Below, one piece after another: positions 18,085-26,466 of a stretch of 64,000 nt of DNA; positions within the stretch are counted from its first letter, which is position 1, and each line of letters begins with the position of its first letter. The translations under genes were made by a program, and so were the position numbers. Under the pieces are notes generated by a model that did no database searches, was not told the DNA's origin, and was given only the letters and a program-made list of their open reading frames with translations. Source of the stretch: Butyrivibrio hungatei (GTDB lineage: Bacteria; Bacillota; Clostridia; Lachnospirales; Lachnospiraceae). The stretch covers positions 1-64,000 of the forward strand of contig NZ_FMUR01000007.1 of assembly GCF_900101605.1 (NCBI RefSeq), given 5' to 3'.

Positions 18085-18177
18085 TTAAAATTGAAAGGTT
18101 TGGACTTTTGAATATAAGCGTGTTATCTCCTTATTCTTTTGTTTTTTTAATCAAGAAAAAGATGAGGAGATTTTTTT
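18055..18177 (+). promoter_or_regulatory. Attenuator: alternative hairpins controlling the MFS gene
   Basis: Three pairings are visible. (A) CAAACCT (18076-18082) with AGGTTTG (18096-18102). (B) ATCTCCTTATTCTTTT (18125-18140) with AAAAAGATGAGGAGAT (18156-18171), followed by seven T's; this stem is terminator-like and also hides the GAGGAG of the MFS gene. (C) GATAGTGCGC (18055-18064, inside the leader ORF) with GCGTGTTATC (18118-18127), all ten positions pairing with G-U allowed. C overlaps the base of B, so the two compete. Ribosome position on the leader would decide which forms. Confidence 0.6.
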
Positions 18178-19278
18178 ATGAATAAATTTAATAAAAAGAC
18201 AGCAAGAAGGCAGATAGGAAAACTATATTTATTGGACAGTGTGGGGAGCCTTATGATCGCGGGAGCATCGTGGGTTGCGCTCCTTTCGGTGCGAGGATTT
18301 ACAACTGCGCAGATTGGTTTGTTTGAGAGTATATTCCATGTTGCGAGTATGATATTTGAAGTTCCGTCGGGAGCGGTGGCAGATGTGTTCGGAAGGAAAA
18401 AGACGATGATCGCAAGCAGCGTAGTGACTGTGTTGTCGGCGCTGATGATGATATTTTCGGATTCGTTTTTTATGATCGCGGTTGCAATGGTCGTAAGTGC
18501 TCTAAGTTATAATCTTGCGTCGGGCACAAGGGAAGCGATTGCCTATGATTCGCTCAAAGAAGCGGGGATTGAGAATGAATATGATAAGTTTGCATCGAAC
18601 GATCTTGTCATATATCAGGTTACAAGCTCGCTTGCCAAGATTCTTGCGGGAGCGGCGATAGCCCTTGGATACAGGAAGGCGTACGCGGTTGATGTTTTTG
18701 TGGGAATGCTTTCGATTGGAATTGCGGCATCTTTGAAGGAGGCCGAGACGGAGATAAGCAAGGAAGCCGGTGTTAGGGCGCGTTTCAAGGAAGTTGCAGG
18801 AGAGAGTTTTCTTTTCCTTAAGAATAATCCCAAAGTAAGGCTCATCATTTTATTTAATGCGATTATCGGAGCGGTGTCGATACTTGTCCTTTTCTTCTTG
18901 CAGGCAAGACTTCCGCAGATGGGAATCGAAAATGTACTGTTTGGACCGGCGCTCTTTGTCATGGGACTCGGCGCTGCGGTGGGAGCAAAGGCTGTCGAAT
19001 ATGTGAAGCCTTCACGATATAGATATATCGGGCTTATAAGTTTACTGTGTGTGACATTTGCATTTTCAGCTGCTTTTTCCGGAAATATATTTCTTGCCGT
19101 TATCGGCGGATTCATCGGAGCTTTCGGGGACAATTATATTGAAGTGCGGACGGATGTCATGCTCAATAATATGATCCCCTCCGAGCAGCGCGCGACACTC
19201 ATGTCCGTGAACTCCTTCGCGTTCTCTGTGGTCATGATAATCCTCTCGCCGATATTCGGCGCGTTATTTATGCTGTGA
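18178..19278 (+). CDS. MFS transporter, probable drug exporter
   Basis: A 366-residue major facilitator superfamily protein, shorter than the usual 400. The cytoplasmic loop between helices 2 and 3 has the motif A form GAVADVFGRKKTM, and the N-terminal half contains FEVPSGAVADVFGR as in small-molecule exporters of Gram-positives. About 10-11 hydrophobic segments can be counted. The attenuator in front suggests induction by a compound that stalls ribosomes, and hence export of such an antibiotic (inference). Start ATG 18178 follows GAGGAGATTTTTTT. A terminator follows. Confidence 0.8.
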   Translation: MNKFNKKTARRQIGKLYLLDSVGSLMIAGASWVALLSVRGFTTAQIGLFESIFHVASMIFEVPSGAVADVFGRKKTMIASSVVTVLSALMMIFSDSFFMIAVAMVVSALSYNLASGTREAIAYDSLKEAGIENEYDKFASNDLVIYQVTSSLAKILAGAAIALGYRKAYAVDVFVGMLSIGIAASLKEAETEISKEAGVRARFKEVAGESFLFLKNNPKVRLIILFNAIIGAVSILVLFFLQARLPQMGIENVLFGPALFVMGLGAAVGAKAVEYVKPSRYRYIGLISLLCVTFAFSAAFSGNIFLAVIGGFIGAFGDNYIEVRTDVMLNNMIPSEQRATLMSVNSFAFSVVMIILSPIFGALFML

Positions 19279-19287
19279 AAAAAATAA

Positions 19288-19321
19288 CAGGCTGCACCAA
19301 ACGGTGCACCTGCTTTTTTTC
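19288..19321. terminator. Terminator between MFS and deacetylase genes
   Basis: CAGGCTGCACC pairs with GGTGCACCTG around AAAC, with a T run on the plus strand. The A run on the left also serves the minus-strand gene, which ends at 19320. Confidence 0.8.
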
Positions 19322-19964
19322 AGCAAAGCGGCTCTCTGGGTTCGGTGTCGTGTATGTTTGAGTATACGATACCGCTGTGTACGGTGGGCTCAACGCCGCC
19401 GTCTTTGAAGAGGTCGCTGATATTTACAAATTCATACCCCTGTGCAAGAAGCTCGGGGATTACGATATCAAGGGCTTTGACGGTCTCATCATTATCTGTG
19501 AAGTCATGCATAAGTATGATGGATCCGTCGCAAGCTTGCGATAATATCATTTCTGCACGTTCTTTGGCAAGAATGCTGTCTTCCCAGTCTTCGCCGTGGA
19601 TTCCGCATATGAACGGAAGATTGATGGTGTCATACATTGTCTGACTTACATCTATATAAGGCGGTCTGAAGAAACGCGGCTTGTAGCCTGTGATCTTCTC
19701 TATTGCTCTGTCTGTATATTCTATCTCTTCACGCACTTCATCTGCGGTAAATGTCTGCATATGAGAGTGAGTCTTTGCGTGATTGCAGATCTCGCAGCCG
19801 TGTGCGATACATTCTTTTACAATCTTTTCCGATTCGTCGTTTATATTGTCTGCGATAAGAAAAAAAGATGCGACAATATCGTATTTCTTGAGTTTTTCAA
19901 GAACCTTAGGTGTTGTGACGGTACTTGGTCCGTCGTCAAAAGTTAATGCTATTTTTTTACCCAT
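19320..19964 (-). CDS. Polysaccharide deacetylase (NodB homology domain)
   Basis: A 214-residue carbohydrate esterase family 4 protein. It starts with KIALTFDDGPS (catalytic Asp pair), has HAKTHSH for the metal-binding H-x3-H, RFFRPPY for motif 3, and ILMHDF for the final catalytic His. No signal peptide or membrane anchor is seen, which is unusual for enzymes acting on peptidoglycan or xylan, so it may act inside the cell or use an unrecognised route. The substrate is unknown. Confidence 0.88.
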   Translation of the reverse strand: MGKKIALTFDDGPSTVTTPKVLEKLKKYDIVASFFLIADNINDESEKIVKECIAHGCEICNHAKTHSHMQTFTADEVREEIEYTDRAIEKITGYKPRFFRPPYIDVSQTMYDTINLPFICGIHGEDWEDSILAKERAEMILSQACDGSIILMHDFTDNDETVKALDIVIPELLAQGYEFVNISDLFKDGGVEPTVHSGIVYSNIHDTEPREPLC

Positions 19965-19993
19965 AATTATAAAACCCCATTTGTAACTGCTAC

Positions 19994-20140
19994 TCAGTCG
20001 ACTTTAGTTGACATAATAAAAAAGAAAGCTGCCAAACAAAGTGAAAGAGTTAAAAAAGAATAATTTTTATTGATGTAGCTGACAATTCCTGAAATCAGCC
20101 AGACAATTGCCAATCCTATTCTGGTCATTTTTTTGTCCAT
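19994..20140 (-). CDS. Small membrane protein, 48 aa
   Basis: A 48-codon frame reading MDKKMTRIGLAIVWLISGIV, then SYINKNYSFLTLSLCLAAFF, then FIMSTKVD. It has two hydrophobic segments joined by a short polar turn. GAGGAGG lies 8 nt upstream of the ATG, a much stronger signal than chance, so it is likely real. Function is unknown. It lies upstream of and on the same strand as the deacetylase gene. Confidence 0.6.
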   Translation of the reverse strand: MDKKMTRIGLAIVWLISGIVSYINKNYSFLTLSLCLAAFFFIMSTKVD

Positions 20141-20325
20141 TTGCACGTCCTCCTCTTCCTTTTGCAAATCAAGGTATCACGCTCTCTTATCAGCGTCAAG
20201 TGAATTTACATTTTTTGTGTAAATGCATCGGGATATGATATATTTAATATGTGGAAATACAGGTTGAAACAGTATTTCTGCATAATAAATATTATACGGC
20301 AGTTTCATGAATATCAGAAGCAACT

Positions 20326-20351
20326 GCTCATGTTCCGGCAAAAACATGAGC
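20326..20351 (+). other. Hairpin in the hydrogenase 5' leader
   Basis: GCTCATGTT pairs perfectly with AACATGAGC around an 8-nt loop, with no T run. It lies about 60 nt before the hydrogenase start and could be an operator or an mRNA element. The rest of the 270-bp gap is AT-rich with no clear ORF. Confidence 0.4.
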
Positions 20352-20412
20352 GGATCGGTTTGGTAACATCAACATTTTCAGTGTCTAAAAACAGGGTAGG
20401 AGACGGATTATT

Positions 20413-21900
20413 ATGATTACGAACGATAAGGGACTGGTAGGATTTAAACACAAGATTATGGAAGAGGTCTGCAGGCTTGCATGGAATGATGAGCTTGACG
20501 AAGAGCATAAAGAGAAGCTTGTTTATAAGCTCGCGCCCGGACCGAAACCCGAGTACAGATGCTGCGTGTACAAAGAGCGTGAGATTGTGCGTCAGAGAAT
20601 ACGCCTTGCTTGCGGCCTCAGTACAACTTACAATGAGGGCTCCAAAAACATCGTGCAGGTAATCGATCCGGCATGCGATGAGTGCCCTATTCATGCTTTT
20701 TCTGTAACCGATAACTGTCGTTTCTGCATGGGAAAAGCATGTCTTAATTCATGTAAATTTGATGCGATACGTCCCGGTGACGTCAGGATGCACATTGATG
20801 CCGCTAAGTGCAAAGAGTGCGGAATGTGTGCAAGTGCCTGTCCTTACGGTGCTATCGTGCACCTTGAGCGCCCTTGTTACAAGGCTTGTCCTGTCGGCGC
20901 GATCACATATGATGAGAATGGCTACTGTAAGATTGACGAGAGCAAGTGCATTCAGTGTGGCCATTGCATTCACAATTGTCCTTTCGGAGCAATCAGCTCC
21001 AAGACATTCCTTGTTCAGATAATAGAAGCAATCAAGGCGGGAAAAGAAGTCATAGCGATGTGTGCGCCTGCAACAGAAGGCCAGTTTGGTGAAGATATTT
21101 CAATGGCGTCTGTAAAGAATGCGCTGATAAAATTAGGTTTTGCAGATATGGTTGAAGTAGGTCTCGGCGGAGATATGACAGCTGCTTATGAGTCGAAAGA
21201 GTGGGCAGAAGCTTACGCAGAGGGCAAAAAAATGACAACTTCATGTTGCCCTGCGTTTATCAACATGCTGAAAAAACACTTCCCCGAGCAGTTTGAAAAC
21301 AACATGTCATCAACCGTTTCGCCTATGTGTGCGATTTCAAGGTATCTCAAGGCAACACGTCCGGGATGCGTCACAGTATTTGTCGGACCTTGCATTGCCA
21401 AGAAGTCTGAGGCAATTGATGAGAGCGTTCCGGATAATGCAGATTATGTAGTAACCTACGGAGAGCTGCGCGCTCTTATGAGGTCAAAAGATATAGATTT
21501 TGAGCCTGTAACAGATGAATATCAGGAATCTTCCATCTGGGGCAAACGTTTTGCGACAAGCGGCGGTGTTGCCAATGCGGTTATTGAATGCATGAAAGAA
21601 AGAGGCGAAGATGTAAGTGATCTCAAGCTTCATCGCGTTGCGGGTGGAAATGAATGTAAAAAAGCTCTTTTACTTTTAAAAGCAGGCAAACTTGCCGATG
21701 ACTTCATCGAAGGAATGGTATGTCCCGGAGGATGTGTCGGCGGACCTTCCAAACATAAAACTGAGGTTGAGATCACCAAAGCCAGAGAAGCTCTGCTTTC
21801 CAAAGCAGATGACAGAAAAGTTCTTGAAAATCTCAAGAAGTATCCTATGGATAAGTTCTCAATGCACAGAGACGGCAAAAAAATAGACCTTCCCGATTAA
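20413..21900 (+). CDS. Monomeric [FeFe]-hydrogenase, group B-like
   Basis: A 495-residue iron-only hydrogenase. Residues about 86-195 carry several cysteine clusters (CDECPIHAF, CRFCMGKACLNSC, CKECGMCASACPYGAI, CIQCGHCIHNCPFGAI) that hold [4Fe-4S] relays. The H-cluster motifs are TSCCPAF (about 276), GPCIAKKSE (about 326) and EGMVCPGGCVGGPS (about 432). These differ from group A (TSCCPxW, MPCxxKxxE) and match my memory of the group B type, whose physiological role is poorly known. It should reduce protons with, or oxidise H2 to, ferredoxin in the cytoplasm. No maturases (HydEFG) or partner subunits are nearby. The gene end overlaps both a terminator and the convergent gene by 4 nt. Confidence 0.9.
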   Translation: MITNDKGLVGFKHKIMEEVCRLAWNDELDEEHKEKLVYKLAPGPKPEYRCCVYKEREIVRQRIRLACGLSTTYNEGSKNIVQVIDPACDECPIHAFSVTDNCRFCMGKACLNSCKFDAIRPGDVRMHIDAAKCKECGMCASACPYGAIVHLERPCYKACPVGAITYDENGYCKIDESKCIQCGHCIHNCPFGAISSKTFLVQIIEAIKAGKEVIAMCAPATEGQFGEDISMASVKNALIKLGFADMVEVGLGGDMTAAYESKEWAEAYAEGKKMTTSCCPAFINMLKKHFPEQFENNMSSTVSPMCAISRYLKATRPGCVTVFVGPCIAKKSEAIDESVPDNADYVVTYGELRALMRSKDIDFEPVTDEYQESSIWGKRFATSGGVANAVIECMKERGEDVSDLKLHRVAGGNECKKALLLLKAGKLADDFIEGMVCPGGCVGGPSKHKTEVEITKAREALLSKADDRKVLENLKKYPMDKFSMHRDGKKIDLPD

Positions 21901-21913
21901 TCGGGGAGGTCTG
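21884..21913. terminator. Terminator inside the convergent gene ends
   Basis: AGACCTTCCCGAT pairs with ATCGGGGAGGTCT across TA with one G-U-type pair. The minus strand has a run of seven T's after the stem, inside the hydrogenase coding end; the plus strand has TGTATTTTCC. One hairpin thus serves both genes and encodes the last hydrogenase residues. Confidence 0.8.
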
Positions 21914-22667
21914 TATTTTCCTGTTTTATCACAAGCTTATCGATATTAAATGCGGTTGATGAGAATATTGTCTTTACGATCCACACAAGGAGCACAAATA
22001 CGAGAACCGGTATGACGCAAGCCGTTACTATCATAACTGCAAGTGATTCAAGCATGTTCCTTAAGAACGTTGAAACCTTGTCGATCGTACCTGTGGTAAT
22101 TGTTGTAAGGTCGCTTAGGATTCCCGTGTCGGAGTCACCCTCGATATCAAGATTGTCTGATTCCTGAACCGTAGATTCGATCTTTGCTGACTGAGTCTGG
22201 TAAACTTTGTCGGAAAGCCAGATGCTTGAAGGAACGATGAGGAAGATGATGATTCCCACGATTCCGATCCTTGTTGCCATATCCGACAGGCTCTTTTTCT
22301 TAAAGAGGATAGCTCCGCATAAAAGAAGGCACGCGGCCGGAATAAGTACGGAGAATGAAACATATCCCGTCAGTGTTATCATAAATTTCTCAAGGTACAG
22401 AGCACTAAGTATCAAGAGAAAATATGAAGCCAGATCAGCAAGCTGTTCGGAAATCGGTGTGCACAGGTCTCCCGGAAGGAGTGATAAAGTTGCGGACGCC
22501 GCAGCAGCACCGCCGGAAAGTTTCATCACGGTCGCAATCTTTGCATCCGTCTGTTCTATAGAATGTTTGTGATTGGCAGGATTGGCTGCTGTCGGAGCAA
22601 TCTTTGTAAGCGAGATCACTGCAACGAGAAGTAATATAACAATCACGGTTATCTTTTTTAAATTCAT
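21897..22667 (-). CDS. Conserved multi-pass membrane protein, unknown function
   Basis: A 256-residue protein with an N-terminal hydrophobic helix (about 5-22), a segment with SIEQTDAKIATVMKLSGGAA, then helices at about 80-98, 100-122, 134-150 and a strongly hydrophobic C-terminal helix (about 212-236). I recognise no family motif with confidence; similar sequences exist as hypothetical proteins in diverse bacteria (from memory). It follows the DUF4230 gene by 14 nt, so the two are probably one operon. GGGGAT precedes the ATG. Confidence 0.75.
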   Translation of the reverse strand: MNLKKITVIVILLLVAVISLTKIAPTAANPANHKHSIEQTDAKIATVMKLSGGAAAASATLSLLPGDLCTPISEQLADLASYFLLILSALYLEKFMITLTGYVSFSVLIPAACLLLCGAILFKKKSLSDMATRIGIVGIIIFLIVPSSIWLSDKVYQTQSAKIESTVQESDNLDIEGDSDTGILSDLTTITTGTIDKVSTFLRNMLESLAVMIVTACVIPVLVFVLLVWIVKTIFSSTAFNIDKLVIKQENTDLPD

Positions 22668-22681
22668 ATAAATTATCCCCT

Positions 22682-23344
22682 TTATTTGATCACAATCTGA
22701 TATTTTGAAGTTTCAGGCAGGCTGTGCATGAAGTTTTCTATGAGTGTTTTTGCCTGCGCGTCAGACTTTTCAAGAATACCGTTTTGAAGAGCTTTTTCTT
22801 TTGCACTTTCCTCAAACTTGGCAAGCGAAGAGTTGTAATCTTCGAGCTTTACGGGATTCCAGAGAGAATCTTTTTCCGAATAGATCTTGAAAGTGTCTTT
22901 GTCGATATTTACGGAAAAAATCTCGGAATCCGGAATATCAATCGTAATAGTCTTGGCTTCTTCATCCTTGTCTATCGCTATCTTCTCAAAGTCCACACCT
23001 GCCGTAACAGAGCCGTCATAGCTGTAGATGAACTCGGACGAAGAAGTGATGAACTTCATGATAGTCTTTTCTTTGGTATATTTTTCAACTTGGGTAAAAT
23101 AGTATTCCTGCGTGATCAGCGTTCCCATGTTTGCGATTCCTTCGCGAATCGTTTCGGTGTTAACGGTAACGAGAACCTTTGAAGTGTCTTTTTTCACAGT
23201 GTTATCAGAAGCTGCGATGTCGGAAAGACTCGGCTCTGCGGGAACATTCTTTTTGTAATCGACAAGTAGAATTATCATGACGATCACGGCAACAACGATT
23301 ATTGCCAGATATATTTTATTTTTGTTTTTTTTGACAGTTTCCAT
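22682..23344 (-). CDS. DUF4230 domain membrane-anchored protein
   Basis: A 220-residue protein with one N-terminal membrane helix (about residues 10-28) and an extracytoplasmic domain. The domain, with TIREGIANMGTLITQEYYFTQ followed by ITIDIPDSEIFSVNIDKDT, matches DUF4230, whose function is not known. The ATG at 23344 was chosen because GGAGG lies 6 nt upstream. It is the first gene of a two-gene operon with the following membrane protein. Confidence 0.8.
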   Translation of the reverse strand: METVKKNKNKIYLAIIVVAVIVMIILLVDYKKNVPAEPSLSDIAASDNTVKKDTSKVLVTVNTETIREGIANMGTLITQEYYFTQVEKYTKEKTIMKFITSSSEFIYSYDGSVTAGVDFEKIAIDKDEEAKTITIDIPDSEIFSVNIDKDTFKIYSEKDSLWNPVKLEDYNSSLAKFEESAKEKALQNGILEKSDAQAKTLIENFMHSLPETSKYQIVIK

Positions 23345-23486
23345 ACATAAACCTCCGTTATATGCATCTGCGGCAATCCGCATTATTTTTTCTATAGAAG
23401 AAAAACATGCAACTCAATTTTATCATTTAGTGACGAAAAGATACAGTAACAGCAAAATTGGCAGTATTTGGTATAAGTTAATGTGC

Positions 23487-23515
23487 TTGTGGCACATCAA
23501 AGTTTGAGTTAAAAT
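23487..23515 (+). promoter_or_regulatory. Probable promoter of the AEC transporter gene
   Basis: TTGTGG (23487-23492) and TAAAAT (23510-23515) are 17 nt apart, about 90 nt before the start codon. Confidence 0.5.
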
Positions 23516-23605
23516 GATGCGGTTGAAAATTTGAAGTTATCTGTGTAAGTTAGCGGTGGCATTGCAAAATATACGCAGAATATATGAAGAAGGAAAGATA
23601 GTAAA

Positions 23606-24538
23606 ATGAGTGCTTTTATAGTAATGCAGCAAATGGGGATGATAGTCATTCTTGTTTCTGTCGGAATTTATCTTTATAAGAAAGGTGTTGTAGACAATAC
23701 GGTTTCAAAACAGTTGTCGGTGATCGTCATGGATATATGCAATCCCGCGCTAATACTGGCGTCGATTCTTACGGGAAATGTCGATATAAGTCATCAGGTT
23801 CTTTTGGAAGCGGTGGTTCTCGGCGTTTTATTCTATGCGTTTCTCATGGTGCTTGGAGTTCTTTTGCCCGTTGCACTTGGTGTGGTCAGGGAAAAAAGAA
23901 GGTTCTACAATCTCATGGTCGTATATACAAATGTCGGATTCATCGGGATTCCGGTCGCAAAGGCGATTCTGCCCGGCAAAGCTATCATATATGTAATCGT
24001 TTGCAATATCATGTATAGCCTTCTTTTCTACACGCACGGAATTACTGTGCTCAGCAACGGAAAAGAGAAGATGAATGTAAAAAAAGCTTTGAGCCCCGGA
24101 ACGATAATGGCGCTCCTAAGCCTTGTTGTGTGCTGGTTTAATATAACACCGCCGCCGATAATTACGAACAGTGTAAGCTATATCGGCAATGCCACGGTCT
24201 TTTTGTCGATGACGCTTCTTGGCGTATCTATAGCAAGGTCGGGAGTAAAAGAGGGATTCGGCGATTTCAGGATATGGGTATATATTGCGCTTAGGATGGT
24301 ACTTCTTCCGACGCTGATATTTTTTGTCCTGAGAGCGATTCATTGCGATGACGTGACTATATTGGGATTTTGTCTTATGTCAACTATGCCTGTCGGAAAT
24401 CTCCCTCTTATCCAGTCTGAAAAGATTGGAGAGGATACGCGAATACTTTCGGGAGCCATTACGGTTACTACGATTGTCTCGATGGTGACAATAACGGCTT
24501 TGATGATTCTTTTCACGGGTGCATTAAAGGTTGGTTAA
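23606..24538 (+). CDS. AEC family transporter (auxin efflux carrier-like)
   Basis: A 310-residue membrane protein with about ten helices in two repeats. Family features are [13 protein letters not shown] in the first half and [16 protein letters not shown] in helix 4, with [17 protein letters not shown] in the second half. Bacterial AEC proteins export or import small organic acids such as malate; the substrate here is unknown. An AGGAAAG RBS is present. The next frame (a chemoreceptor) begins well after its stop. Confidence 0.85.
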   Translation: MSAFIVMQQMGMIVILVSVGIYLYKKGVVDNTVSKQLSVIVMDICNPALILASILTGNVDISHQVLLEAVVLGVLFYAFLMVLGVLLPVALGVVREKRRFYNLMVVYTNVGFIGIPVAKAILPGKAIIYVIVCNIMYSLLFYTHGITVLSNGKEKMNVKKALSPGTIMALLSLVVCWFNITPPPIITNSVSYIGNATVFLSMTLLGVSIARSGVKEGFGDFRIWVYIALRMVLLPTLIFFVLRAIHCDDVTILGFCLMSTMPVGNLPLIQSEKIGEDTRILSGAITVTTIVSMVTITALMILFTGALKVG

Positions 24539-24677
24539 CATAAAAATGAATAATTTGGGAATAATATATAATAAATCGATAAAAATAAATTATTATTACG
24601 AACAGAGTGATACTATATTTCATAGGTGTTCATATACGGTTTTTAGAAAAAGTGCTGAAAGAAATGAGGTGGATCGC

Positions 24678-26342
24678 ATGGAGAAAGCAAAGAAATTATC
24701 ATTTACAGCAGTTTTACTTTTGATCGGATTTGTCCCACTTATAGTATCAAGTATTATCATAAGCTTGATAACGTCGGGCAGAGTGACGTCTCAGCTTACC
24801 AGGGAAGTATATGATAAGCTGTATGTTACTACAGAGAGCCTGTGGAAATACTATCAATATGATATTGACGCAGGAAATGAGATTCCGTATGAACATGACT
24901 ATGTTGATATGCTCAAGAGCGATAACATAGATATGACCATTTTTGTCGGGGACACAAGGTATACCACATCTGTGGTTAATGCCAACGGAGAAAGAAACGA
25001 AGGAACAAAGATGGATGCCGACATCTGGAGTTTAGTCCAGAAAGGCGAAATGGTACAGCGGGCTAATGTACCCGTTGGAGATAAGAAATATTTTGTTTGC
25101 TACGTTCCGATTAAGGGAACAGATGGAAAAGTAATTGGCGCAGCATGGGCGGGACAGCCTGTGGATAATGTCAGAAAAGACATAAATCTTATAAAGTTTG
25201 CTCTTATAATTACAGTTGTAATAAGTATTCTTATTTTTGCTGTAGTTATCTATATTATCTCAAAGAAGGTTGTAAGAGCCATAGATGATGTGGTTGATAA
25301 TATTGAACTTCTCGCATCGGGCGATCTTGGTACATCACATGAGATGAATGCCACTATCAAAGAAATCGATAATATAAGTATTAATTTTAAAAAGTTGTCT
25401 TCCAAATTAACTGAGGTAATCAGTAATTCTAAAGATGTTGCAGCAAAGACTTTAAAGGAAGCCACGGGACTTTCAACTACAGCACAGCGTATAAGCGGTA
25501 CGGCTGACGGTGTTTCCGATGCAGTCCTTGAAATGGCAAAGGGCGCGACCGAACAGGCTGATTCAGTTCAGAAATCTTCGGAGAATATCGGTATGCTTTC
25601 CGATGCCATCCAGAATGTTTCGGATAATGCGGAGAATCTTGCCGGTAACGCATCATACATGAATGAAGCTTCACAGCGGTCCGCATCGGCACTTAAGAAA
25701 CTTCAGGAGAATATGAACAAGATGGGCGAAGCGGTTAAAGTTATCTCAGATACTATGAGAGAGACCAATACTTCAGTCAATACGGTAAACGAGAAGGTTG
25801 ACGGAATCACCAGTATCGCGGAACAGACCAACCTTCTTGCGCTTAATGCATCAATTGAAGCCGCAAGAGCGGGAGAACAGGGAAAAGGATTTGCGGTTGT
25901 TGCTGAGGAAATTGGTAAACTTGCCGCTGAAAGCGGAAGTACGGCAGGTGAGATTCGCGATGATATGGGAGCGTTGCTTGTTCATGCCAATGATGCGGCA
26001 GATAAAACAGATGAAGTGACAGAAATTGGAAAAGAGGTTATTTCGGTACTTGAAGAAACCGTCGGCATTATACAGGGACTTATCGAAAATGTATCCGATA
26101 CGGTAGACGGTGTAAGCACAATTTCGGCATTGGCCGAAGAATGTAATGCCAATAAAGACCAGATCGTTGATGCGATGAGTTCGCTTTCAGCAATATCGGA
26201 AGAAAATGCAGCATCTACGGAGGAAACGTCCGCTTCCATGCAGCAGCTTAACGGAACGGTAAATGATCTTGCAGAGAGTGCGGAGAACCTTAGTGATATC
26301 GCCAAGAAACTTGAAGAAGAGCTTAGCTTTTTCAAAGTTTAG
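24678..26342 (+). CDS. Methyl-accepting chemotaxis protein
   Basis: A 554-residue chemoreceptor: TM1 (about 8-28), an extracellular single-Cache-type sensor (about 30-170, containing [20 protein letters not shown]), TM2 (about 176-197), HAMP, and a long coiled-coil signalling domain whose tip [20 protein letters not shown] is near residue 383. It binds CheA/CheW at the cell pole. ATG 24678 follows GAGGTGG and begins a short positively charged cap; the open frame extends 49 codons further upstream, but that part is AT-rich and overlaps the previous gene. The ligand is unknown. Confidence 0.92.
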   Translation: MEKAKKLSFTAVLLLIGFVPLIVSSIIISLITSGRVTSQLTREVYDKLYVTTESLWKYYQYDIDAGNEIPYEHDYVDMLKSDNIDMTIFVGDTRYTTSVVNANGERNEGTKMDADIWSLVQKGEMVQRANVPVGDKKYFVCYVPIKGTDGKVIGAAWAGQPVDNVRKDINLIKFALIITVVISILIFAVVIYIISKKVVRAIDDVVDNIELLASGDLGTSHEMNATIKEIDNISINFKKLSSKLTEVISNSKDVAAKTLKEATGLSTTAQRISGTADGVSDAVLEMAKGATEQADSVQKSSENIGMLSDAIQNVSDNAENLAGNASYMNEASQRSASALKKLQENMNKMGEAVKVISDTMRETNTSVNTVNEKVDGITSIAEQTNLLALNASIEAARAGEQGKGFAVVAEEIGKLAAESGSTAGEIRDDMGALLVHANDAADKTDEVTEIGKEVISVLEETVGIIQGLIENVSDTVDGVSTISALAEECNANKDQIVDAMSSLSAISEENAASTEETSASMQQLNGTVNDLAESAENLSDIAKKLEEELSFFKV

Positions 26343-26466
26343 AAAAAATTAATGACTTTACGATAAAAAATAGAATATTATTACGTTCAAAATGTTATGA
26401 TTAATTATATATATAGTTAGTTGCAACATGATACATGCTCTTTCTTTGTGATAAGGAGGCCCGTAG

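Noticed and set aside
24540..24677. Flagellar sigma-28 promoters before the chemoreceptor genes
   Set aside because: CGATAA-like boxes occur upstream of both genes, but no TAAA element at the required spacing was found.
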